Part shown: piece after piece, positions 1 through 5,067 of the stretch
How the letters are laid out: each line of letters starts with the position of its first letter
How positions within the stretch are numbered: position 1 is the stretch's first letter
Source of the DNA: JBBIOI01 sp037443425
GTDB lineage: Bacteria > Desulfobacterota > BSN033 > UBA1163
Assembly: GCA_037443425.1 (NCBI GenBank)
Contig: JBBIOI010000166.1
Location: forward strand, 1-5,709
Reading direction: 5' to 3'
Length of the DNA: 5,709 nucleotides
Program-made: the position numbers and the translations under genes
Notes under the pieces: model-generated
Database searches by the model: none
Told to the model about the DNA's origin: nothing
The model's input: the letters and a program-made list of their open reading frames with translations, nothing else

Positions 1-70
1 GGCCTCGAGAAAAACAAGCTCTAAATGAATCATCCATTGCCAACAAGAGGACATAATAATCCACCCAAGT
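1..70. other. Left-edge stretch with no assignable gene
   Basis: I cannot assign a gene here. All three forward frames reach a stop early (codons ending at 24, 28 and 56), so the 3' tail of an upstream same-direction gene could end here; frame 3 gives the longest tail, 17 residues before TAA at 54-56. On the reverse strand an ATG at 37-35 stays open to the edge but has no visible ribosome-binding site. No terminator hairpin is evident in these 70 bases. Confidence 0.3.
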
Positions 71-71
71 A

Positions 72-98
72 GTCATTGCGAGCGAAGCGTGGCAATCT
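72..98. repeat. Dispersed intergenic repeat-like element (GTCATTGCGAGCGAAGCG family)
   Basis: The element starts GTCATTGCGAGCGAAGCG and ends GGCAATCT. It has short inverted ends, ATTGC at 75-79 and GCAAT at 92-96. From memory, near-identical 25-30 base units occur many times between genes in various Desulfobacterota, Nitrospirota and candidate-phylum genomes. Only one full copy is in this window, so its repetitive nature is inferred. It codes for nothing; reading it on the reverse strand gives the spurious peptide segment RLPRFARND. Confidence 0.6.
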
Positions 99-111
99 AA
101 TTTTATAATTT

Positions 112-156
112 AACCCTCCATAACTCCCTTTAAATAAAAGGAGGCAAAGGGGGGTT
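112..156. repeat. Imperfect palindrome with two stacked stems upstream of the promoter
   Basis: The outer arms AACCCTCC (112-119) and GGGGGGTT (149-156) pair over 8 bp with one G-U. After an internal loop, the inner arms CTCCCTTT (124-131) and AAAAGGAG (136-143) pair with one C-A mismatch around the 4-base loop AAAT. The purine/pyrimidine arms resemble another intergenic palindrome common in the same sort of genomes. It could act as the terminator of an upstream gene, but no T run follows the right arm directly and its last two bases are already part of the -35 box of the next promoter. A mobile or REP-like palindromic unit is the preferred reading. Confidence 0.55.
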
Positions 157-182
157 GACAAAATTTTTGAATAATATATAAT
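155..182 (+). promoter_or_regulatory. Sigma70-type promoter of the transport operon
   Basis: Consensus -35 TTGACA (155-160) and consensus -10 TATAAT (177-182) are separated by 16 bp of very AT-rich DNA. The predicted transcription start is near 189-190, leaving only about 26 bases of leader before the regulator's ATG. No other promoter of this quality was noticed further down the gene row, so it probably drives all six genes. An exact-consensus promoter would be strong when unoccupied, which fits a need for tight repression by the operator just downstream. Confidence 0.75.
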
Positions 183-188
183 AAATAT

Positions 189-213
189 GAAACATCGTTT
201 CGTATTGTGGAAC
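189..213. promoter_or_regulatory. Candidate IclR-type operator
   Basis: Two overlapping symmetric elements lie between the predicted transcription start and the regulator's start codon. GAAAC-ATC-GTTTC (189-201) is a perfect 5-bp inverted repeat with a 3-base spacer. GTTTCGTATTGTGGAAC (197-213) is an imperfect 17-bp palindrome with 6 of 8 base pairs matching and arms GTTTC/GGAAC. IclR-family operators are often short palindromes with TTCC/GGAA-like arms, so binding by the adjacent regulator is plausible. The position, at about +1 to +25, fits repression by blocking the polymerase. Binding is inferred. Confidence 0.5.
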
Positions 214-215
214 AA

Positions 216-1004
216 ATGAAGACAGGCAGGCCAAAGAATCTTGTTCAGACGATTGAAAGGGTATCAAGTATCCTTGATATCTTGGCGCAGAATCCGCAAG
301 GGATCAGTATTAGAGATATATCTTCGAAATTAAACCTTCCAAAAGGAACTACCCATCGTCTCTTAGCCTCTCTTTCCTATTTCGGATATGTAAGACAGGA
401 TCCAAGGGAGAAGAATTATTTTTTAGGCCTCAAATTTATAGAACTTGGTCAACTTCTTCTTTCACAAATTGACCTTAGAAAAGAGGCCGAGCCTTTTTTG
501 CGGGATCTCTCAGAAAGGACAAAAGAGACCGTTCATTTGGTCATCCTTGATCGAAATGAGATTGTGTATATTGATAAGATTGAAGCCAATCAGAACCCCA
601 CTGGATTGAAGATGGCATCGAGGATAGGTCTTAGAAATCCTGCACATAGTTGTGCTGTAGGAAAAGTTCTACTTTCACATTTAACTAAGGATGAATTAGA
701 AAAGATTATAGAAGAAAAAGGCCTCCCAAAAAGAACTGAAAATACAATTACAGATCCCAAAAAGTTAATGGAACATCTGAAAACAGTAAAGATCCAGGGA
801 TATGCAATTGACGATGAAGAGAATGAAAAAGGTGTCCGTTGTGTTGCAGCCCCCATTTTTAACGAAGTAGGAAAAGCTATTGCAGCAATAAGTATCTCTG
901 CTCCTTCGTTCAGGGTAACAAAAAAGATGATGCAGGAAGTATTAAGTAAAGAGGTCATGGATACGGCTTTAAAGATATCTCATAGGATAGGTTTTAAATC
1001 TTAA
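216..1004 (+). CDS. IclR-family transcriptional regulator
   Basis: DNA-binding regulator of a catabolic/transport operon, acting in the cytoplasm as a dimer or tetramer by family precedent. The 262 residues match the usual family length of about 250-270. Residues 10-60 form the N-terminal winged helix-turn-helix: QTIERVSSILDILA, then SIRDISSKLNLPKGTTHRLL as the recognition part, then a wing through YVRQDPREKNYFLG. Residues about 75-255 are the IclR ligand-binding domain, with the signatures NPAHSCAVGKVLLSHL (141-156) and GYAIDDEENEKGVRCVAAPI (195-214). I chose ATG 216 over the in-frame GTG 207 because GTGGA lies just upstream of the ATG, while the GTG has no Shine-Dalgarno and falls inside the likely operator; the longer form adds only MEQ. 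It is the first gene after the promoter and reads in the same direction as the transporter genes, so it probably regulates itself and them. The ligand is unknown, probably the transported acid or a product of it. Confidence 0.93.
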   Translation: MKTGRPKNLVQTIERVSSILDILAQNPQGISIRDISSKLNLPKGTTHRLLASLSYFGYVRQDPREKNYFLGLKFIELGQLLLSQIDLRKEAEPFLRDLSERTKETVHLVILDRNEIVYIDKIEANQNPTGLKMASRIGLRNPAHSCAVGKVLLSHLTKDELEKIIEEKGLPKRTENTITDPKKLMEHLKTVKIQGYAIDDEENEKGVRCVAAPIFNEVGKAIAAISISAPSFRVTKKMMQEVLSKEVMDTALKISHRIGFKS

Positions 1005-1012
1005 ATTAAGAT

Positions 1013-1486
1013 ATGAATAGTTTGGGAAGAGATGAAATTCTTGGTGGGTTGATAATATTTATCTTTGGTGCAATAACCGTTTTCTTTTCCTTCAAGATGC
1101 CAATAGGAACATTTCGGATGCCTGGGACAGGAATGTTTCCCCTTCTTTTAGGGATTCTGCTTATGGTTCTATCAATGGTCTTTATTTTAAAAGTCTTCTA
1201 TCAGAGTAGAAAAGTCATCGCTGAAAAAATTTCGAGTACTGAAATTGAGGGATTTCCATTAAAACTTATAATTTTCTTTGGCGCAATGGTTTTAGCAACT
1301 GCGTTTTTCAAAAAATTAGGTTATCCTCTAACATCTTTTTTATTAATGGTCGTCCTTTTAAGGGCGCTTGGAAATAAGAACTGGAGATTTATTTTTATCC
1401 TCTCTTTGTTAACGGCAATAATATCCTATTTTTTATTTGTTCAATGGTTAAAGATCCCTCTTCCAAAGGGTTGGATAGGTGTGTAG
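1013..1486 (+). CDS. tctB: TctB-family small membrane subunit of a tripartite tricarboxylate transporter
   Basis: Small integral membrane protein of the TTT family, thought to assist the large permease TctA in the inner membrane. The 157 residues fit the usual TctB size of 140-170. Hydrophobic segments fall at about residues 9-27, 42-63, 82-99, 103-117 and 124-146; the third and fourth may act as one hairpin. The family hallmark after the first segment is visible as RMPGTGMFPLLLGILL (35-50), and the C-terminus ends with the typical short LPKG-type tail. It starts 8 bases after the regulator's stop, with only a weak purine stretch upstream (TTAAGAT), so translation is probably coupled to the regulator gene. 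The gene order B-A-C differs from the C-B-A order of the well-studied Salmonella citrate system. Confidence 0.88.
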   Translation: MNSLGRDEILGGLIIFIFGAITVFFSFKMPIGTFRMPGTGMFPLLLGILLMVLSMVFILKVFYQSRKVIAEKISSTEIEGFPLKLIIFFGAMVLATAFFKKLGYPLTSFLLMVVLLRALGNKNWRFIFILSLLTAIISYFLFVQWLKIPLPKGWIGV

Positions 1487-1507
1487 CGAAAGCTGGGAGT
1501 AAAGTTT

Positions 1508-1512
1508 GGAGG
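1508..1512 (+). promoter_or_regulatory. Ribosome-binding site of tctA
   Basis: GGAGG ends 8 bases before ATG 1521, in the 34-base gap after tctB. No terminator or promoter is seen in this gap, so the two membrane-subunit genes are co-transcribed. Confidence 0.7.
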
Positions 1513-1520
1513 CTATTTAG

Positions 1521-3044
1521 ATGTTTGAGGCCCTTCAAAATCTTTTAAATGGGTTTGCAATAGCTACAACCATTTATAATCTTTTTTACTGTTTAATAGG
1601 TGCAATCATTGGTACATTGATTGGAGTGCTCCCAGGGATTGGACCAATTGCAGGAATCGCTCTTTTAATACCCGCTACCTTTGGTCTAAATGCCACCTCT
1701 GCTATAATCATGCTGGCTGGAATATATTACGGAGCGATGTATGGAGGTTCTACCACATCTATTCTTCTCAATGTACCTGGAGAAACAGCATCAGTAATTA
1801 CTTGCATAGATGGTTATCAGATGGCACAGAAGGGAAGGGCAGGCCCTGCCCTTGCTATTTGTGCCATAGGTTCATTCATTGCAGGTACTATTGGTATCTT
1901 TGGACTGGTCTTTTTAGCACCACCATTAGCCCAGGCTGCCTTGGCCTTTGGTCCACCTGAATATTTTTCGTTAATGGTTTTTGGATTTATAGTTTTAAGC
2001 AATGTAACCGGGACTTCTCTTCTTAAGGCCTTAATGATGGCCACCATTGGTTTGATAATCGGGACGATTGGTCTTGATCCAGTCACAGGAGACGCACGAT
2101 TCACATTTAATTCAGTTTCGCTTTTAGGAGGAATTGAATTTGTAGCAGTAGCCATTGGCCTATTCGGAATAGGTGAAGTACTAATTAATATCAGTCAACC
2201 ACTTGAACTGCTTGATCAGAAGGCTATAGTTCCCCGCTTTCGCGATCTTTATCCATCACTTCAAGATTTAAAAAGATCGATAGGGGCTATTCTCAGGGGA
2301 ACTGGTATTGGATTTGGGATAGGCCTTATCCCTGGACCTGCACCAGTGATAGCCACCTACTCTTCTTATATGGTTGAGAGGAAAATTTCAAAACATCCCG
2401 AAGAATTTGGAAAAGGGGCAATCGAAGGTGTAGCAGGCCCAGAATCAGCAAATAACTCTTCCTGTCAATCAGCATTTATACCACTATTTGTTCTTGGAAT
2501 ACCTTTTGGTCCAGTAACAGCCATTATCCTTGGTGCCTTACTTATCCATGGAGTTTCACCAGGACCTCTACTGATCAGTCAACATCCCCAACTCTTCTGG
2601 GGAGTCATTGCGAGCATGTATATCGGGAACTTTATCCTCTTACTTCTTAATCTTCCTTTTGTTCCCTTCTTCGCAAGTATACTAAGGATACCTAAAAGAA
2701 TTCTACTGCCATTAATCATCCTCTTCTGTATTACCGGTATGTATACAGTAAACAACTCTGTTTTTGACATCTGGATGATGCTCCTCTTTGGTGCAATAGG
2801 TTTTTTGATGAGAAAATGGGCTTATGAGGGTGCCCCATTACTTTTGGCTCTGGTGATTGGACCAAAACTGGAGGTTGCCTTTAGACAGTCTCTGATGATC
2901 TCTCATGGTGATTTCGGAATTTTTATCCATCGTCCAATATCCATGGCATTTTTACTTGCAGCAGTGGTTTTCCTTTTCATTCCAATTATTAAGATCTTAT
3001 TTAAAAAAGAAAGGGGGGATTTAGGGTCAAAGATTAAAAATTAA
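1521..3044 (+). CDS. tctA: TctA-family large permease subunit of a tripartite tricarboxylate transporter
   Basis: Main membrane channel of a TTT importer, which by family precedent moves carboxylates driven by an ion gradient. The 507 residues match the usual 490-510. It is strongly hydrophobic, with about 10-12 membrane spans, and carries the family motifs in order: VLPGIGPIAGIALLIP (36-51), YYGAMYGGSTTSILLNVPGE (69-88), the second-half loop GLIPGPAPVIATYSSYMVER (268-287), FGKGAIEGVAGPESANNSS (296-314), PLFVLGIPFG (321-330) and GVSPGP (344-349). The GxxPGxGP-like loop occurs in both halves (36-42 and 268-275), consistent with an internal repeat. Remembered family members usually read LGIPGS where this one has LGIPFG, and NNA(A/S)xGG where this one has NNSSCQS, so the central signature is divergent, perhaps reflecting a different substrate. 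The gene is intact and the start is set by GGAGG at 1508-1512. Confidence 0.95.
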   Translation: MFEALQNLLNGFAIATTIYNLFYCLIGAIIGTLIGVLPGIGPIAGIALLIPATFGLNATSAIIMLAGIYYGAMYGGSTTSILLNVPGETASVITCIDGYQMAQKGRAGPALAICAIGSFIAGTIGIFGLVFLAPPLAQAALAFGPPEYFSLMVFGFIVLSNVTGTSLLKALMMATIGLIIGTIGLDPVTGDARFTFNSVSLLGGIEFVAVAIGLFGIGEVLINISQPLELLDQKAIVPRFRDLYPSLQDLKRSIGAILRGTGIGFGIGLIPGPAPVIATYSSYMVERKISKHPEEFGKGAIEGVAGPESANNSSCQSAFIPLFVLGIPFGPVTAIILGALLIHGVSPGPLLISQHPQLFWGVIASMYIGNFILLLLNLPFVPFFASILRIPKRILLPLIILFCITGMYTVNNSVFDIWMMLLFGAIGFLMRKWAYEGAPLLLALVIGPKLEVAFRQSLMISHGDFGIFIHRPISMAFLLAAVVFLFIPIIKILFKKERGDLGSKIKN

Positions 3045-3069
3045 ATATTCAATTTAAGATTAAAAATTA
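3030..3069. repeat. 14-base AT-rich direct repeat across the tctA stop
   Basis: AAGATTAAAAATTA occurs at 3030-3043 and again at 3056-3069, a 26-base period. The first copy encodes the last residues of TctA (KIKN) and most of its stop codon. Between the copies, TTAAAT (3041-3046) and ATTTAA (3052-3057) can form a weak A-U hairpin. This looks like a local duplication at the end of tctA. The unstructured AU-rich RNA could be a cleavage point separating the permease message from the binding-protein message, but that is speculation. Confidence 0.6.
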
Positions 3070-3070
3070 G

Positions 3071-3079
3071 AAAGGAGGT
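3071..3079 (+). promoter_or_regulatory. Near-ideal ribosome-binding site of tctC
   Basis: AAAGGAGGT is an extended match to the 16S rRNA 3' end and stands 8 bases before ATG 3088. The same 12 bases AGAAAGGAGGTA also precede the second binding-protein gene at 4047-4058. Both sites are stronger than those of the regulator and tctB, which fits the need for binding proteins in excess over membrane subunits. Confidence 0.8.
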
Positions 3080-3087
3080 AGTGTGAT

Positions 3088-4038
3088 ATGTTAAGGAGAT
3101 TAATTATAGGATTATTTTTAAGTTTAATCATTCTATTTAGTTTGCCCATCGAGGCAGCAGAATTTCCAACCAGAGAGGTACAGATAATCATCCCCTATGC
3201 CGCAGGTGGAGCAACAGACCTTATCTTTAGGGCATTGGCCGTAACAGCTCAAAAATATCTTGGTAAGCCCATAATTGTTGTAAACCGACCAGGAGGAGGT
3301 GGAACTGTAGGGGTTACAGAGGCATCACAAGCGAAACCAGATGGCTATACACTGCTTTCTGCAATTACACCCCTTACGATCCTGCCCCATCAGGTGAAGA
3401 CAACCTTCACATACAAAAGCTTTGAACCTATCATTAATGTGGTTAAGGATCCAGGTATGTTTCTTGTGAGATCAGATAGTCCATGGAAGACCCTTCATGA
3501 ATTTTTAGATTATGCTAAAAAGAATCCCGAGATGATCACAGTTGGAAACTCAGGCGCAGGGGGAGGGGTTCATCTTATTGCACTTGCCTTCGAAAAGACG
3601 GCTGGAGTTAAGTTTAACCACATCCCATTTGCAGGGGGAGGTCCTTCTGTGACAGCCCTTCTTGGAGGTCATATCAATGCTGTTTCAGTATCTCCACCTG
3701 AAGGGATTGAACATGTGAAGGCAGGTAAACTCAGAATCATCGCCCTTTTTGCAGAAAAGCGATTTGATATCTTTCCTGATGTTCCAACCGTGAAAGAACA
3801 GGGTATCAATTTCACCATGGGGCAATGGCGTGGATTGGTGGCGCCTAAAGGTACTCCACCTGATGTCATTAAGAAACTTCATGATGCATTCAAAAAAGGT
3901 ATGGAAGATCCTGTATTCATAAAGAGTGCAAAGGATATGGTTGTAAATCTATCATACCTTGGTCCAGAGGATTTTGGAAAACTGATGGCTCAAGATCATG
4001 AATACTACGGTAAGTTAGTTAAGGAGATTAAGAAATGA
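3088..4038 (+). CDS. tctC: TctC/Bug-family periplasmic tripartite tricarboxylate transporter receptor
   Basis: Extracytoplasmic substrate-binding protein that captures a carboxylate and delivers it to TctA/TctB. The 316 residues are typical for Bug/TctC proteins. A Sec signal peptide is clear: MLRR, a hydrophobic core at about 5-19, and likely cleavage after IEAA (residue 24). The mature start FPTREVQIIIPYAAGGATD (26-44) matches the family pattern (Y/F)Pxxx(V/I)xxxxP(F/Y)xxGGxxD, whose loop contacts the ligand carboxylate in Bug structures. Next come NRPGGGGTVGV (66-76) and KPDGYTLL (83-90). The second binding loop is NSGAGGGVHLIALAFEKTAG (154-173), followed by HIPFAGGGPSVTALLGGHIN (178-197). 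The start is fixed by AAAGGAGGT. The stop overlaps an alternative ATG of the next gene (ATGA at 4035-4038). The ligand cannot be deduced, since Bug proteins bind diverse acids and amides. Confidence 0.95.
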   Translation: MLRRLIIGLFLSLIILFSLPIEAAEFPTREVQIIIPYAAGGATDLIFRALAVTAQKYLGKPIIVVNRPGGGGTVGVTEASQAKPDGYTLLSAITPLTILPHQVKTTFTYKSFEPIINVVKDPGMFLVRSDSPWKTLHEFLDYAKKNPEMITVGNSGAGGGVHLIALAFEKTAGVKFNHIPFAGGGPSVTALLGGHINAVSVSPPEGIEHVKAGKLRIIALFAEKRFDIFPDVPTVKEQGINFTMGQWRGLVAPKGTPPDVIKKLHDAFKKGMEDPVFIKSAKDMVVNLSYLGPEDFGKLMAQDHEYYGKLVKEIKK

Positions 4039-4048
4039 GTTTATTCAG

Positions 4049-4057
4049 AAAGGAGGT
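4049..4057 (+). promoter_or_regulatory. Ribosome-binding site that sets the dctP start
   Basis: AAAGGAGGT stands 7 bases before ATG 4065 and favours that codon over the in-frame ATG 4035, which overlaps the tctC stop. The earlier ATG also has an AAGGAG (4021-4026) at 8 bases, but that lies inside the tctC coding end. Starting at 4065 gives a normal signal peptide, while 4035 adds ten polar residues, part of which are simply the Shine-Dalgarno read as codons (AAG GAG GTA). Confidence 0.75.
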
Positions 4058-4064
4058 AAAAGCG

Positions 4065-5042
4065 ATGAGAAGCAAAAGATTGAGAATAATTTTATCGGGA
4101 GTTATAGCTCTCTCTACCCTTCTTATGTTTACGGTGATGGCATTCTCGGCTGAAATAACTATCAGGCTTGCAAGCCCTTTTAAAGGAGGAATTGTAGTTG
4201 AGGCAGCTGGGAAGTTTAAGGAGATTGTTGAACGTGAAAGTGGTGGCAGGATTGAAGTTAAGATTGATGCTGGAACGAAAAGTGAGGCTGATATTGCCAA
4301 GATGAACAGGGCAGGTGAAATTGAGATGCAGTCCAATGGAACACAGTTCCTCGAGTTTTATGCACCACCATATTATTTCTTCACCGGGCCATATGTCATG
4401 AGAGACTTCGATCACTATATGCGTGTCTGGAATGGTAAGCTTGGCGAGCAGGCTCGCGCCCAACTGGAAAAGAATGACCTGAAATACTTAACAACAATCT
4501 ATCGTGGACTTAGGCAGACAACAGCAAAGAAACCTATCTATACACCTGCAGATGTTTATAATCTTAAACTCAGACTCCCTCCTATCCCGAGCTGGATGGC
4601 TGTATGGAAGGCGATCGGCGCTGATCCAGTTGCAGTTCCTTTACCTGAGCTTTTCAATTCATTGAAGACAGGAAAGGCAGAGGCCTCTGAAGGTGATCTT
4701 CCTCAGATCCAATCCTTTAAACTATATCAGGTCCAGAGCCATTTGATCATAACAAATCATCTTGTTCAGACTGCAGGAATACTGATTTACAAGCCTTTCT
4801 TCGATAAACTGTCGAAGGCAGACCAGAGTCTTATTGTAAAGGCAGGTAAGGAGACAGAAGAGTGGGCTATAAATAAAATCAAGAGGGATGAATTAGCTAC
4901 ACTAATAGATTTGCAGCGCAAGGGTATGCAGGTTGTAATTCCAGATGCAGGTTTATTTAGAACAAAAGCTAAAGCAGCTGTTGAAGAGCTATTTAAAACT
5001 CAATGGACAGTAACGACATGGGATGAGGTTCTGGCTCAATAA
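4065..5042 (+). CDS. dctP: DctP-family TRAP transporter substrate-binding protein
   Basis: Periplasmic binding protein of the TRAP superfamily, which normally delivers carboxylates to a DctQ/DctM membrane pair. The 325 residues match the usual size. A Sec signal peptide covers residues 1-29 (MRSKRLR, hydrophobic core 8-26, cleavage after FSA). Mature sequence starts EITIRLASPF, then AGKFKEIVERESGGRIEVKI (48-67). The family core is GLRQTTAKKPIYTPADVYNL (148-167), followed by KLRLPP (168-173); R170 aligns with the near-invariant carboxylate-binding arginine of DctP proteins. Then come GADPVAVPLPELFNSLKTGK (185-204), a divergent EASEGDLPQ (206-214) where many members have a GxxDGxE-like sequence, and FFDKLSKADQSLI (245-257), which matches the usual C-terminal helix. 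It follows tctC directly with no promoter between. No DctQ or DctM is in the window, so its membrane partner is unknown. The alternative start at 4035 would give 335 residues. Confidence 0.9.
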   Translation: MRSKRLRIILSGVIALSTLLMFTVMAFSAEITIRLASPFKGGIVVEAAGKFKEIVERESGGRIEVKIDAGTKSEADIAKMNRAGEIEMQSNGTQFLEFYAPPYYFFTGPYVMRDFDHYMRVWNGKLGEQARAQLEKNDLKYLTTIYRGLRQTTAKKPIYTPADVYNLKLRLPPIPSWMAVWKAIGADPVAVPLPELFNSLKTGKAEASEGDLPQIQSFKLYQVQSHLIITNHLVQTAGILIYKPFFDKLSKADQSLIVKAGKETEEWAINKIKRDELATLIDLQRKGMQVVIPDAGLFRTKAKAAVEELFKTQWTVTTWDEVLAQ

Positions 5043-5056
5043 CATTTATTTTCCCT

Positions 5057-5062
5057 AAGGAG
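5057..5062 (+). promoter_or_regulatory. Ribosome-binding site of the M24-family gene
   Basis: AAGGAG stands 5 bases before ATG 5068 in the 25-base gap after dctP. The gap has no hairpin or T run, so transcription is expected to continue into the hydrolase gene. Confidence 0.65.
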
Positions 5063-5067
5063 AGTTT

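Noticed and set aside
30..215. Reverse-strand 61-residue open frame over the promoter region
   Set aside because: It reads through both repeat-like elements, the promoter and the operator, contains the tell-tale translated repeat RLPRFARND, and has no credible ribosome-binding site.
590..958. Reverse-strand 122-residue open frame within the IclR gene
   Set aside because: It is a shadow of a confidently identified gene, with low-complexity Ser/Phe content and no family resemblance.
2603..2615. AGTCATTGCGAGC inside tctA, identical to 13 bases of the intergenic repeat at 71-83
   Set aside because: The match stops after 13 bases, and the segment encodes GVIASMYIGN, which fits a normal TctA sequence. 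It is best explained as chance and not as a repeat insertion.
4092..4463. Reverse-strand open frames within the dctP gene (4028-4336 and 4092-4463)
   Set aside because: Both are antisense shadows of a gene with clear signal peptide and DctP motifs, and neither has domain-like sequence.
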